From contig NC_054740.1 of the NCBI RefSeq assembly GCF_018143015.1, positions 38,814,180 to 38,878,179 on the forward strand: a stretch of DNA of 64,000 bases, read 5' to 3'. The notes beneath the pieces are model-generated. The model saw only the letters and a list, made by a program, of their open reading frames with translations. It was not told the origin of the DNA and ran no database searches. This DNA is from Lytechinus variegatus. Its lineage: Eukaryota; Echinodermata; Echinoidea; Temnopleuroida; Toxopneustidae. Shown in pieces: positions 48,601-61,900 of this stretch. A program made the position numbers and the translations under genes. The stretch's first letter is position 1; each line of letters opens with the position of its first letter.

Positions 48601-51600
48601 TGGTAGATCATCAGCATTCTCAACTCCCCCGATGAAAATACTGCTTTTTCATAGCAACAGAACAAGTTAATCTACATTTTTAAAACCACTTTGGCATTTC
48701 CAAGTTACAAACTTTTGCTACATAAAAAGACAAATTCTTTGATAAATTTTTGTTGTTTGCAGGAGCATACATCTATTAAAAGATCAAAGCAATTTTGGAC
48801 TAAATAGTGTATTGGATATTAATTCATCTACCCCCTGTATGACTGCTTTCAGTAATTGGACAAAGGGGCACCAAGACTGGAATCTGAACGGTCCAAAAGA
48901 ATTACACTGATGTGCTATGCTACATATACATTGATCACACCTTTTCACTCCTCTCACAGTGTGAAAGTCCTGGTGAAAGTACAAATATTCTTTCTTTTCT
49001 TTATTTGTTTTTAAAAAATAAATTTGTATATCAGGATTGTAGGTGCTCTTCCAAGCATCAAGCATGCCCTAGATAATGGCGCCAAGTCTGTTGTACTTAT
49101 GAGCCATCTTGGAAGACCTGATGGACGGCGACAGAGCAAATTCTCTCTCAAGCCAGCTGCTACGGAGCTCCAGAGACTTCTGGAAAGGTCAGTAGGGCCG
49201 CATTGTATAAAAGTTACTATTATGGTAACTTTATCCTCCAGTGGTAACTTGCATGGAATGTGTGACTTTGATTGGTTGTTTAGCCTTGTTACCATGGTAG
49301 TTACCATTGAATGGCAGAGTTACCATTTAAATCAAAAATTTTATTTAACAGGACCCAGGTTATCGTTTTAAACTTCCTTGCTCCTTTTGTCATTCCAATT
49401 CTTTTGTATCGTCAATATTAAACAAGTTTTTTAATAAAGTCAAGAAGCACAACTTAATACTAATTCATCATCGAAATTTTCAGGGGTCTTCTACTTTCTG
49501 AGGGATATTGATGATGAGTAAAGGGAGAGAGGGAGCTGAATCTTTGGGAAATAAATTCTAATTGAAAAGAGTGGGGTAAGAAATAAGTTGAACTCATTTG
49601 ATTTTATTGGTCATGGTTTCTTCAATATACAGACAATGTAAGGTGATAAAAAACAAGTTTCACTATGCGAGAGGTACAGATGCTTCTTTATGATTTCCTT
49701 GAATGGTCATTGAATAATTAAAAAAAATCCAGTAAATGTTGCATTGCAAACTCAATAAAAACATTTTTTTAGGATTACACTTGAAAGAGAAAGAGTGGTT
49801 AGAGTATGTGATGAAATATAATGAATAATGGGAAATGCGGAAAGAATGAGATCAGACTCAACGGTAACTTCATCACCACTTGCTCTACCTTATTTAATTT
49901 TTATTATGCCGTTATGTCATACAGAAGCATTTATTTTTGTTGTCAACTATACGAATGAATTATTTAGTAGTAAAGCAAGTTTAATTATGTGCATAATTCT
50001 GTCAATTTCCAGGGATGTGAAATTCCTGTCTGATTGTGTTGGAGCAGAAGTCGAAGCTGCTTGTGCCGATCCCGCCCCTGGTTCCGTCATCCTCCTTGAG
50101 AATCTCCGCTTCCACATTGAAGAAGAGGGCAAAGGGGTTGACGAGTCCGGCAATAAGGTAGAATTTCTCTCTGACACGTTTCTTTGATTTGAGGCTAAAA
50201 AAAGTCCAGGGGGCATTTCGTAAAGCTGTTCAAAAGTTAAGAGTGACTTTAAGAATGACTGGTGATCCTTTCTCGTGGTAAATGATATTCACTATTAAAT
50301 GTTCATTGGTGTTTATTTAATGCCCTAGAAAGTTTCACCAGTCAAAGAACAGCTTTATGAAACACCCATCAGGGGTTCAGTTAAATGTGTTCCAAATTGC
50401 TAATTTGGCGATAGTATTGATTGGAGTGTTCATGTATCAAAAAGTGTCATTTTCTAAGTTTTAGCTTTAATTTCTTATGAATCAAAATTAATTGATAATG
50501 GTTGTTAAAGTGCAGTGTGTATGGAGGTGTATTATCATACATGTTAAGGCCACCGCACACCTTACGACCCGACTGGTCGGCGACTGGCTTGCGACTGGGT
50601 GAGGAGAAATAAATCGCAAGGCAGTCATAAGCCTCGACACCGCACACCTTGCGATCCGATCTGCGACTCATGCATGCGCTTTTTGCTATTTGGCATAGCA
50701 TCTGAGAAATTGCGCTTACTACTGCGTATGCGCGTTGTTTATCATAAAACGCGTTATGCAACTCTGCTGTCTGATTGGCTGGAGGTTGGATTAAGCTTGC
50801 GATCCAGTCTTAAGGATTCGACATGTCAAATCCTTCCAATTTTCCTTGCGACTTGTCTCTGACCGGTCTGTGACTCTCAAGCTGACAAGAGCTGTGACGT
50901 CACATCTCCCCTCACCCAGTCGCAAGCCAGTCGGCGACCGGTCGGGTCGTAAGGTGTGCGGTGGCCATTATATATACATGTATCAAAACAATGTCTCTCC
51001 GTTTAACTGAGATATATGTTAAACCGAATCAAAATTGAAAAGGCGTAACAAAACCATTTTGTGTGGGGCATGTTCAAGACACATGGCCCTCTACTTTTTG
51101 GGGCTTAGACATGGCACCACATTATTCATTTTTTTCTTTGGGAGGCGAGGTGTTGTGACACAATGATCATTCTCCCCTGGATAATAAGGGTATCTTGCCT
51201 GACTCCACCCTAGTGTTTATTACTATTTTTTGTGATCAACAGGTTAAAGCGAACCCTGATGCAGTGAAGACATTTTGTGATTCCCTGTCGAAACTCGGAG
51301 ACGTCTATGTCAATGATGCATTCGGTACAGCACATAGAGCTCACAGGTATTGCCTGGTTTCACAAAGTTTAACAGTGATCATGGAGCAAGATTTTACGAT
51401 TGACTGCATTGGTCCTGTGTACAATCAATCATTAAACTCCAGCATGTCATCAAATCGTTAAGCTTTGTCTTACGGGAGATTTGATTGAGAAACAAAAATT
51501 TTCTGGGCTTAGTTTGGTAGGAGCCCAATTTTGTACCATTTGTGGTTTTCATATATAATCCCTTCTACTTAGCCTCTTGTAAATGCAGCTCACTAAATAT

Positions 51601-54600
51601 TCCTTAATTCTTTCCTCGAGGTGAAAAAAAGCATTTTCTAAAATGCCCTCCCAATCTCTTTGTAAACCTGTAAAGAAATAAATATCAAATGCATCAATTT
51701 ATATATGGGGTAGGACCTTGTTTCAATGGCAACGACATTTCACATGCTGTTTTAGTAGGTGGATTTCATTGGTCATGGTTATCAGTAATCTGTTCTTAAT
51801 TAGAATGGAGAAAATGAACACATGGGAAAACTGGGCTAATATATGAACTTGAATCTTAACATTCAAGTGGTTTGCAATGTTGAACAATATTGCTAAAAAA
51901 AATATTCTGAGATGACAGAGATTCTTTGTGCATTTATAATAAAATACATTTATTATGTGGGATGAGACCATCTAGCTAGACCCATTAAGTTATGGTCACA
52001 ATTTTCCGGCATTACAAAGTTTATTCAGGCAGAGTTAGTGGTCTTACAAGCCAAAAGTGAAGAAACAGCAATATAATGATAATCTGACATTAGCAAATCT
52101 TTGAAAATAAACTAATATTTATCTAATATAAGAACTTTTGCTGTAAATTGTGCAAATAAATTCAGATTAAAGATGGAAAAGATTGCAAGTTCAATTCCTC
52201 TTTGCATGGAGTCATTTTATTAACACTTTTTATTTGAAATTAGTGGTGGATGGAAGCAGTGATTTTCATGATGAGTGGTGGTCAGAAATCTTTTGTGCTG
52301 GTTGGGCCCAACCACTGCTGTCCACTGTGGCTATAACACTGGATGGGACTAGATGGAAAGTAGACAAAGTGACTGTAGACCAAGCGGCAATTTACCTCAT
52401 TGAGTGATTTCAAGTTCGGTGTTGACCTTTTGGTGTTGGTGATTGGTCAATTTTTACATGAGTATAACACCAAAAATAAAATGGAGATGGTCCTGAAAAG
52501 TCACTCACTAATTTTGTAGATGTCAATAATGTGATCTGGATCAGTTTTACAAACTCGGAATAGATTTTGGAGCTAGGGGAAGCAATCAAATTCCAACACT
52601 AATGCCAACACTGGACTTGAAATCACCCATTGTCTCTGTGTTTGTCCTGATGACAGTTCCATGGTGGGTGTGAAGCTGAACCCGCGTGCAGCAGGGTTCC
52701 TGATGGAGAAAGAGCTGGATTACTTTGCTAAGGCACTGGAAACTCCAGCAAGGCCGTTCTTGGCCATCCTTGGAGGGTAAGTGGAACCCAAATATTTTCA
52801 TTTCATTTATCTTCTTATCGCTAAAGGAGTTGAAATAGTTTTTATGCTTCTGAGCCTCGTCTCTCTGCTGGAATCCCATGCAGCGTCTTTTCCTCACTAA
52901 TCCTCTTCAAGTGTTGACAAAACAACAATGAATGTGACACAGATAGATGTTTGATTTTACCCACTATTTTTATAAGAATATATTCATGGAATGCCTGCCC
53001 CCTCCTGTTTTCTTTGTTGAATCTCTAGAGCCAAGGTTAAGGATAAGATCCAGCTGATTGAGAATCTCCTGGACAAAGTAAATGAGATGGCCATCGTTGG
53101 TGGAATGGCATTCACCTTCCTCAAGGTGCTCAAAGACATGAAGGTAAGCTCATTGTATTATGTGGTTTGGATCAGTTGGGAAATTCATTACATATACATT
53201 GCATTCAATGATATAAACGAAATTTAAGATTGAAAAAATTAACAGAAATATATAAGTATCTGTTGAGTATCTGTGTTTATAAAAAGCATGGCTATGTTAT
53301 TATGTCCATGACTAGTCTTTAACAGATCTTCTGATTATTATTGTACACCATTTCCTTCGCAATATGTATTGTTTCTGATGATATGCCTTACCTGGGGGTT
53401 TTGATTATCAGCTTAATAATCAGCATTATCCAACACTCTTCAGCCTTTTTCAGCTCGTTTATTTGTGATCAGTCACATCCCTGATATTTGATAATAAGTG
53501 TGCATTATTATACATACAACACATAAGATAAATAATAACTGAGATTTGTTCACCTCAGATTGGCAACTCTCTATTTGATGAGGAGGGGTCCAAAATAATC
53601 AACAGATTGATGGAGAAGGCCCAAAAGAATGGTGTTCAAATTCATCTGCCGGTAGACTTTATTACGGGTAACAAGTTTGCTGAAGATGCTGAAGTGGGAA
53701 ACGCTAGCATCTCTTCTGGAATCCCTGATGGATGGATGGTGAGTGCTGCTTGTCTTGAAATCATTTCTAATCAAACATTTTAGTCTGCATAAATTAAATA
53801 ATCGCACAAGTCAATGTAATTTTTCAGACCTCGTATGTATTTTTGTTACCATGTGAAATATAGCAGTATTGATGTATATGGATAATTAAGATATGACTAT
53901 CTGTTTTGTGTAAAAGGGTCTGGACTGTGGACCAGAGAGTGTGAAATCCTTTAACGAGGCAGTTGCCCGGGCCAAGTTGATCGTTTGGAATGGGTAAGTT
54001 CTGTTGTTGTAGGGGGTGGTGTTCAACACAAATTCATTGAAACTTGGTCATGATTGTTGTAGGTAAAAATTAAGTCATGCCTTGTCCTGAGCTGCCGATG
54101 CCAATTGGGGGAAAATCCTATTCTTTATTAAGATTGAATGAATAAGCTTTATATAGAATTTAAGAAGAAACAATCTCTCAAAGAAATCTATTTAATTTTG
54201 GTGTAGGATAATGATATTTTACTGAGTCCCCTGTCTGCTATTGACCATGAATTAAAGTTGTATGTCAGTTTTCGAGTGCTGTGTATGTGCACTGTATCCA
54301 AAGTGAATTAAGAAAGATATGGTGAATGAAATCTTTGAAATGTTAAATACAACATGACGTCTGATGAGATTTAAAAATTGAGTTTTTCACATGATTTCTG
54401 TATCTTATCCCTTCTGAATTTGCACATTAGACCTGTTGGGGTATTTGAGTTTGAAAAGTTTAGCACAGGAACCAAATCTGTAATGAATGCTGTAGTGGAG
54501 GCCACAAAGAAGGGAACAACAACTATCATAGGTAAGTTGAACTGAAAGTGTTCCATCCTTCCGTACCCTTTTTTCCATCAACCAATTCATTCATTCGTTT

Positions 54601-57600
54601 GTTTGTTTGTTCATCTGTTCCTTCGATAGTTTGTTTGTTCATTCATTCACTATTACATTCACACATTCCTTCTTTCCTTCATTCATTCATTCATTCATCC
54701 ATCCATCCATCCATTCATCTTTTGATTGATTGGCTAGTTGATTAGTTTACTGATTGATTCATTTATTAGTGGTTGATTGATTGATTGATCGATTGTGATT
54801 GATTATTTGATTCTTTCATTTAATCACTCATTCATTCATTTATCAATCCATCCATTCATTCATTGTCCGTCCACCCACCAACCCATCCATCCGTCCACCC
54901 ACCCACTAACCCATCCATTCAGTCATTCAGTTATTTTTGACATTTTTGTTCCTCTGCTCAAGATCCTCTGACCCTTATTCTGAACTTTGAAGTCATGGTT
55001 TTGGTTTAACTATGGATAACCAATCATGACACAAGGATCTTTTTGTCAACACATTTGTGTTCAATTCTTTTTAAAATGTTTGTAGTAATTAATTTCCTTC
55101 ATCATTATTAAGAAAAGAACAGGATTATGGATAACATTAGTAATTTGCTGGCTTCCTATACTTTTGCCACAAAATTATACCATGACCCAAGATTAAGTTA
55201 AGCAGAATATTGTCCTTTGGGTTTACAGTGCATCCCAACATAAACATTCAGTCAGCGTGGGTCCAATTTAAATAAAGCCTGCCAACAAAACATTCAAAGT
55301 TTTATAGCCAAATTTACAATCAGCCAATCACTTCTACATATGAGGCGCTTCTGTTTAAAAAATAGCCCTGAAAGCATTTCTATTCAGTCCTTCTTAATTT
55401 CCTTTATAATTCTTGAATAGCGCTTTGAGCACTCTACAGAGTGGATTTGGCACTATAAAAGTCCATTATATTATTATAGTTGTTGTCACTGGCATACAAT
55501 TGATAGTATTAGTAACCAAGGTTCAAACACCTTCACAGGAGCCAATCCTGGGGCGTAGGTCCATGTCTGAATCTGTATCTGAATCCATGGGGGGGGGCTG
55601 GGATTAATGGTCAGAACTATTGTAATACGTTATTGTCTTTGAAATTAAAAAATGTATATATATTTTTGTTGTGACAGGCGGAGGTGATACTGCAACGTGT
55701 GCAGCAAAGTACAATACTGAGCATCTCGTCAGTCATGTCAGTACTGGAGGCGGGGCTAGTCTAGAGCTCTTGGAAGGTACGTTGTATAGAAAGCCATAGA
55801 CTGCAGTTATAGACGTGGTTGTATCCACAGGCCCCGATTTGTAGGAAATATAGACTGGAGCGGTATGCTGAGAATTAGATCATCTGCTAGTAGACCAATT
55901 ACATACGAAACAGCAACCATGCCTGGAATATCCGAGCTGTCTGCAATTATGAGAGCTCTCATCCTTCGGTGAATTTACCTGGAATTCTAGAATAGTTCAA
56001 CATCAACTTTTAGTGGACTTGAGGGGGGAGGGGGCGTGGATGCAAGCAAGATGCACCCCACCTACATTGTATACTGGTATTATGAGAATCACCCATTGCC
56101 ATTTGCTCCCTCTCTATTCTCAAATTGGTCAGAGGCATGAAATTCAAGTGTGTTTTCAATTTTTTTTTTTTTCAATTTATTATTTTACATTTTCAACAGA
56201 AGAACAAAGTAATGTGATCAAAATAGTTACAATGAACTTATACAGATAAAATAAATTCAGACATGTAAAGTATATGATATTTATCTATAAGGAGTAAAAC
56301 AAAACAGAATATTATATATAAGTAAATATCATAACCATTATAAAATGAAATTCTGTGAAAATGGAGGGATCCACTAAAAAGCAGTGCTTGTATTGTGTGG
56401 ACCCCTCTAAATAATTATTTTAGAATTGCCTACGAAGACAGACAAGGTGACAAAACAGAGAACAGCAAGACAAAAAACAATAAACCAATTGAAGCACACA
56501 CAAACGTAATGAAAATAAAAATGGAAAAGAGATAAAGAAAGATAATAGAGCAGGATTTCAACGCGCGGATAATATAACCAAAAGAAAAAGGAAAATAAGT
56601 TGAGGCATGAAATGGTGAATTTAATGATAAAATTATTTAAAATTGAGTAAATGATGACCTGTATGATTTCAGAAAATTATTTTTAAGTCTCATTTTATAA
56701 GAACAGAGGGATGGGCTTTTAATGATATCTTCCCTAAGGGAGTTTCAGATTCTCGTATATAAATGTTTTTTTTAGCTAATAATGTTTTTAAAAGAGGTAA
56801 ATGGAACTCATTAGACTGTCTCGTAGGGTAATGATGAAATGAACGATTTTGAGGGAACATTGAATCAAACATGTGAAGAAGTGAATTGTTATCATATTTG
56901 TACATAAATTGGCCGAAGTGAAACAGATATAGATCATTTATTTTTAGCAGCTTGTTTTCGGCAAACAATGGGTCTGTGTGTAAAAGAAATGAAAAATGGT
57001 TGATTATACGGAGAGACTTCTTTTGTAATAAAATAAGTCTGTTTAATAAAACTTGGTGGGTATTGCCCCAAACAAGAATACCGTAGTTCAAATATGGTAA
57101 GATTAAAGAAGAATAAAGCATTAATAAAGTTTGTGGAGGAAAATGAAATTTCAGTTTATTTATTATGCCGATGTTGCATGAAATCACTTGGTAAATATTT
57201 TCAATGTGATATTTCCACGAAAGTTTGTTATTGACAGTTATACCTAGGAACGAAACAACTTCTAATGGGGTATCATCAAACACAATGTTTGCAGGCAGTG
57301 TGCCTATGGAGTTACTTAATAACATGTATTTGTTTTGTTTTTTTAGATTAAGGGATAGTTTGTTAGCTCTTATCCACTGAGTAACCTTTTCTAGCGCAGA
57401 ATTTACTATATCTAGTAGTGTTTTTGTCTCACCTGCGTAGCAGAGTGAGGCTATAGGCGCCGCTTTTCCGACGACGGCGGCGGCGGCCTCAACACCAAAT
57501 CTTAACCTGAGGTTAAGTTTTTGAAATGACAGCATAACTTAGAAAGTATATGGACCTAGTTAATGAAACTTGGCCATAAGGTCAATCAAGTATTACTGAA

Positions 57601-59609
57601 GAACATCCTGCTGAGTTTCATGTCACATGACCAAGGTCAAAGGTCATTTAGGGTCAATGAACTTAGACCATGTTGGGGGAATCAACATCAAAATCTTAAC
57701 CTAAGGTTAAGTTTTTGAAATGTCATCATAACTTAGAAAATGTATGGACCTAGTTCATGAAACTTGGACATAAGATTAATCAAGTATCACTGAACATCCT
57801 GCATGAGTTTCATGTCACATGACCAAGGTCAAAGGTCATTTAGGGTCAATGAACTTTGGCCAAATGGGGGTATTTGTTGAATTACCATCATAACTTTGAA
57901 AGTGTGTTGGTCTAGTTCATAAACTTGGACGTAAGAGTAATCAAGTATCACTGAACATCCTGTGCGCATTTTAGGTCACATGACCAAGGTCAAAGGTCAA
58001 TGAACTTTGGCCATAATGGGGGTATCTGTTGAATTACCATCATAACTTTGAAAGTTTATGGATCTGACTCGTTAAACTTGGACATAAGAGTAATCAAGTA
58101 TCACTGAACATCCTGTGCAAGTTTCAGGTCACATGATCAAGGTCAAAGGTCATGTAAGGTCAATGAACTTTGGCCACGTTGGGGGCATTTGTTGAATTAC
58201 CATCATATCTCTGTAAGTGTATTGGTCTAGTTCATAAAACGTGGAAATAAGAGTAACCAAGTATCACTGAATATCTTGTGCGAGTTATAGTAGTTTTCAA
58301 AATCAGCACTGCTGCTATATTGAAACTCGTGATGCAGGTGAGACTGCCAGAGGCATTCCACTTGTTGGATTTTTATGAGAATAAAAAAGATTAGAATCGT
58401 CGGCAAAAAATATGAACGAAAGAATATCGGATGAATTACAAAAATCATTAATGTAAATGATAAATAATAAAGGACCTAACAGACTTCCCTGTGGGACTCC
58501 GCAATTTATATTTTGCATATTGGATGTATAGTAGTTTAATGTTACGTACTGACGTCTATTGGATAAGTAGCTCCTGAACCACTCGAAGGCCTTTCCATGC
58601 ACCCCATAGTGAGCGAATTTACGTAATAATATATTGTGATTGATTGTGTCGAAGGCCTTAGAGAAGTCCAGGAAGATACCCACCATGTGTGAAGAGTTGT
58701 CGAGAGCATGTGCCACTTTGTCAATGAAATTCAATAAGGCATGTTCAGTATTATGTGTTTTTGTAAAACCGAACTGGTAATCGGAGAAAATATTGTGTGC
58801 TTTCAAAAAGTTAATAGTTCTATTGTAAACAACCTTCTCTAAAATTTTTGACTTGGAGGACAATAAGGAAATAGGTCAGTAATTATTGACATTAAGCTTA
58901 TCATCTTTTTTGAGAAGAGGTATTACTTTACCTCTTTTCATGTTGTTGGGGACTTGACCATTTTGCAATGAAAGGTTAAAAATATACACCAAAGGATTAA
59001 CAATAGAGGAAATTGCACCCTTCAAAATAAAATTGTTGATATCATCATAGCCAGGACTTTTTTTGTTATTCAAACTAGACACAATATCGATAATTTCTTG
59101 TTCAACAACAGGTGTAAAGAATATAGAATTTGTATTAGGTATGCCCAGATAATCAGAAAAGTGCTTGTTCGAAGGATGGACTTCATGGGCTAAGTTTTCC
59201 CCTATAGAGGAAAAATAGTTTTTAAAAATATTGGCAATACTTTCAGAGTCTTCAACAATTTGATTATTATCCCTTATTTTAGTTACATGTATGCTTGTTT
59301 TGTTATTTGATAAATTCATGGCTTGTTTTAAAATCTTCCATGTACCTTGCATGTCGTTCTTATATAAATGTAATTGTTTTGTAAAATATCTTTTCTTTGT
59401 TAGTCGTATTGTTTTAGTCAAAATATTTTTGTATCTAGAATACTTAATTTCAGCTCGCTTGCTTGGTTTTGAGAATTCATCTAGCTTTGTTGTTGTGGTA
59501 TTCTGTGCTCTGTTGTTTACCAATTTGTAACAAATTTTCTGCTTTCTTTTGCATCATATTCCATACAGGCAAGAACCTACCAGGTATTGCTGCACTGTCC
59601 GACGTCTGA
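45678..59609 (+). CDS. PGK1: Phosphoglycerate kinase (12 coding exons)
   Basis: Cytosolic glycolytic enzyme: 1,3-bisphosphoglycerate + ADP to 3-phosphoglycerate + ATP. Exons 45678-45742, 48346-48396, 49035-49187, 50013-50157, 51243-51346, 52657-52776, 53029-53143, 53559-53738, 53917-53993, 54431-54531, 55678-55776, 59569-59609; all GT-AG; 416 residues (human PGK1 417). The N-domain has RVDFNVP (22-28) and SHLGRPDG (62-69), the substrate-binding Arg/His sites, and LLENLRFH. The C-domain has [19 protein letters not shown] and GGGDTATC (from 371), which bind nucleotide and phosphates. The protein is complete with no disabling change. The last exon encodes only [13 protein letters not shown] and follows a 3.8-kb intron made mostly of a LINE on the other strand. 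It is divergent from SLC25A43. Confidence 0.97.
46269..46866. mobile_element. Two MITE copies in inverted orientation, PGK intron 1
   Basis: 46269-46461 begins CAGAGCTACCAAGTCTCACG and ends TTGGCATCTCTG. 46679-46866 is its reverse complement at high identity (CAGAGATGCCAAG...GGTAGCTCTG). About 215 bp of CATCTCCATCCC minisatellite lies between them, and similar CT/ATC-rich repeats continue from 46867 to 47080. Confidence 0.7.
47750..47900. repeat. Possible short MITE, CAGGGCTCGACATTTC end
   Basis: GCAGGGCTCGACATTTCCGG and GTGGCCC on the left, with GGGCCACCA and TGGGCCACCAC repeats inside. No clear right end or duplication. The rest of PGK intron 1 (47080-48340) is AT-rich with no gene. Confidence 0.3.
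49195..49356. mobile_element. Short MITE at the PGK exon 3 donor
   Basis: GGGCCGCATTGTATAAAAGT at the left and TTATTTAACAGGACCC at the right, related to the elements at 9879 and 33131. It starts seven bases after the last base of exon 3 (donor GTCAGTA). Confidence 0.6.
50548..50966. mobile_element. TIR element in PGK intron 4
   Basis: GGCCACCGCACACCTTACGA at the left and TCGTAAGGTGTGCGGTGGCC at the right, an exact 20-base inverted repeat that continues inward (CCCGACTGGTCGGCGACTGG). It contains one TGACGTCA at 50895. No coding sequence. Confidence 0.8.
54570..54935. repeat. TTCATTCATT/CCATCCAT tetranucleotide repeat, PGK intron 10
   Basis: Mixed ATTC, ATCC and TTGA tetranucleotide runs. The open frame at 54548-54745 is a translation of the repeat. 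Confidence 0.85.
55366..55480 (+). pseudogene. LINE 3'-end fragment, PGK intron 10
   Basis: aagcatttctattcagtcct to the tail GTGGATTTGGCACTATAAAA with TTATTATAG. It matches the 3' end of the LINE fragment at 42195-42305 but contains no coding part. A dead-on-arrival copy. Confidence 0.65.
56158..59530 (-). pseudogene. 5'-truncated LINE with reverse transcriptase, PGK intron 11
   Basis: - strand. A poly-T run at 56158-56171 is the poly-A tail, followed by a 3' UTR to about 56690. The coding remnant runs 59523 to 56690. The N-terminal part ends [11 protein letters not shown]; a TGA at 58878-58876 replaces the Arg expected in NNYRPIS; then RT motifs [26 protein letters not shown] and FFADDSNLF. 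The frame is then interrupted by the tandem-core element at 57426-58361 and resumes [26 protein letters not shown] to the C-terminus. The endonuclease domain is missing. It resembles the CR1/jockey-type group. Apart from one point stop and the insertion the frame is good, so the copy is fairly young. Confidence 0.85.
57426..58361 (-). mobile_element. Tandem-core repeat element inserted in the LINE
   Basis: Five units of roughly 150-194 bp, each with CATCATAACTTNGAAAGT, CACATGACCAAGGTCAAAGG and TCAATGAACTTTGGCCA. The core is bounded by the inverted pair GTCTCACCTGC (57426-57436 on +) and GCAGGTGAGAC (58334-58344). The outer boundary at the 58.36-kb end (aggcattccactt) is uncertain. The architecture recalls the tandem-core elements described in bivalves (pearl) and sea urchins (Tsp), now often placed near Helitrons. 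Classification is inference. Confidence 0.7.
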
Positions 59610-61760
59610 CTACCTCCATCACCCATTCCTACCAGTGCACTTTGACCTGATGCCATAGATCCATATTGGTGGCAGCAGTGGGATTCATATCGAATATATT
59701 AGCTGGCCGATGCAATGCCAGGCAAGGTTGTATTTTGTGGCAGCCCTCAACATTATTGTTTTCCTCTTCCTGAACTGGTTGTAATTTATACCTCTTCTAT
59801 TATACGCATTTCCATCCGGTCTGGTGTTTCATGAAAATTACGAGTGACTTCACGCATTACATTTTCTGTTGAAAATCATAGTTTGTAATCCACCAAAACA
59901 AATATTCGGCAGGGATGGGGACTACTGATAGTGACTGATTAAGTATTTGTATCTGTCCTCGTTTGATGATTGCTTCAATAACTTGATGTGCATGCATGCA
60001 ACCCAGAAGGTTTTCTGTGAGGTGATTAGCTAGTGTTTGAGTGTTTTCCTACACTTTGAAAAACTGTCAGTCCAAATGTATAACTGTTTTTTTTTTCAAT
60101 TATACATTGTACTCTTTTTTATCCTTTTATTTCTAAAATAAAGTAAAATGGTAAAATTGTAATGTTTGTACCCAAATATATAGATGTCTAAGGAAGAGGT
60201 TGTACAATGTTAAATTGAAATACATTTTATATTTTAGATATATTGAGTGTAATAATTGTAATATCACCAGTATTTCTGGTACTGTGAACTACAAAGATTT
60301 TATTTTTTAACAGCTTGTTTTATAATTACATGGTTGAAAGAGATTGCAAAGCAGTCACACTATGACGAGATTCATATTCCTTAAAGAAATCAGTTTGGTA
60401 ATCTGATCTATTCTCATGATAAAGTATTGTTCCTTTTAATAAATCTCAAATTCTGTGTCGTATGCTCATAAAGATAAGGCTTGTCAGGGTATATTTCAAA
60501 CAAGATTGTCTTGTATATTACAAATCAGTTTCCCCGAGCTAAAGTTTGAAGGGCAAGCCTTCCCGATTGGTAGAAGTATAAATATTATATGTTCTTCCTC
60601 AACTGATTAAATTTTACTTTATTTTTGTTTGTTAGTCATGCCATTGTTTTTTGAGTTGGTTAATACTTAGTATTCCACAGTAAATACATCAGTTATGTTA
60701 GCAAGTGATGTTTTATTGTAAGAGAACATATATTTTAGTGTCAGTTTTATGCATCAAAGATGTGTGATTTCATTGTTTGTGCAAAGCACAAATGTCACCA
60801 TAATCAAGCCACCATAACATCATTTTGTAATACTGCCTAAGTTCTTGGTTATCTGGGGAATTTTGTTTAGTGGGATTATGTTTGGTTATGTGCAGGTAGG
60901 CTGTGGATTTTATTTTTTGAATAATTTGCTTAGTGTTAAGTATATTAATGAATATGAATCCTACAGAGAAGGGGCCGGTTTCATATAACTGGTTATAATA
61001 CCAAATTTGCAATAACAGTTTAGAGCTAATTAGATCATGTGATTTGATTGACTGATTGTAAACTTGATATAGTAATTTTGCATTTGTTATTAAAGCCACT
61101 CTTTTTATGAAACCGGACCCAGAAATGAAACTATGGTGTGGTGTGTAGAAGAGATATATCATAATAAATGTGAAATTATATGAAAATATAGGATGTTTTT
61201 AATTGATTTCTTCTTCGCATGATAGTGTATCCCTGTAAATAAGTTATTAGTACTGTAATTTAACTCTCCAGCAGAAAGAAGAAAATATAATGAAAATGAA
61301 ATATTGATAGAGAAGACCTACATTCATAATAATAATATGAATTATTACCCGTATCAGACATCTGAGCTGGTCATTTACAAAACCGTATTACTCTAGATTC
61401 ATAAATATCGGGAAGGGATAGGTATATTATTTGTATTTTCCTCAGTCTCAATGCGCATATTTACTTTGCATGCAGAGACAAAGCAAAATATACCATTGTA
61501 TTTTCCCTGGTCTCTCATTCGGGCATTTAAAGATGCGTATAAAGAGATACTCTTCATAAGGATCTGCGCACCAACAATATACGTCATAATAATGACATCA
61601 CTGGATCCGAGCGCTTGCAAGTAGGTCATAATGGTAAAGTGCAGAGCCTAGACCCTGATATTAACATGACACAAATATCACACAATAGAACTCTTTTTTT
61701 AAAAGAAATATTCCCATTATCATGATTTTTGCTCTAGATATCTGATTTGGATGATAATAA
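59610..61760 (+). other. PGK 3' UTR and downstream DNA
   Basis: AATAAA occurs at 60137-60142, 528 bases after the stop, a plausible poly-A site in AT-rich DNA. AATAAA-like and AATAAT motifs are frequent, so the true 3' end is not certain. From about 60200 to 61760 I see no gene. A short MITE-like stretch at 60960-61120 has ggggccggtttcatataact and a partial complement. Confidence 0.4.
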
Positions 61761-61762
61761 AG

Positions 61763-61900
61763 ATATTGACTAGCTCTTTTTTCGGGGAACATCAAATATA
61801 TTGACCTTAAATGACCCATATTGCCCTCATCTAAAGACTCGGGCCAATATGATTCTTTTGCTGGCAATATATTTGATGTTCCCCTCAAGGCTAGTCAATA
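61763..61900. mobile_element. Short hairpin MITE
   Basis: attgactagctc...GGGGAACATCAAATATATTG is mirrored by CAATATATTTGATGTTCCCC...ggctagtcaat, giving arms of about 45 bases around a short loop region. Confidence 0.6.

Noticed and set aside
54548..54745. Ser/His/Pro-rich 65-codon frame
   Set aside because: A translation of the tetranucleotide repeat in PGK intron 10.
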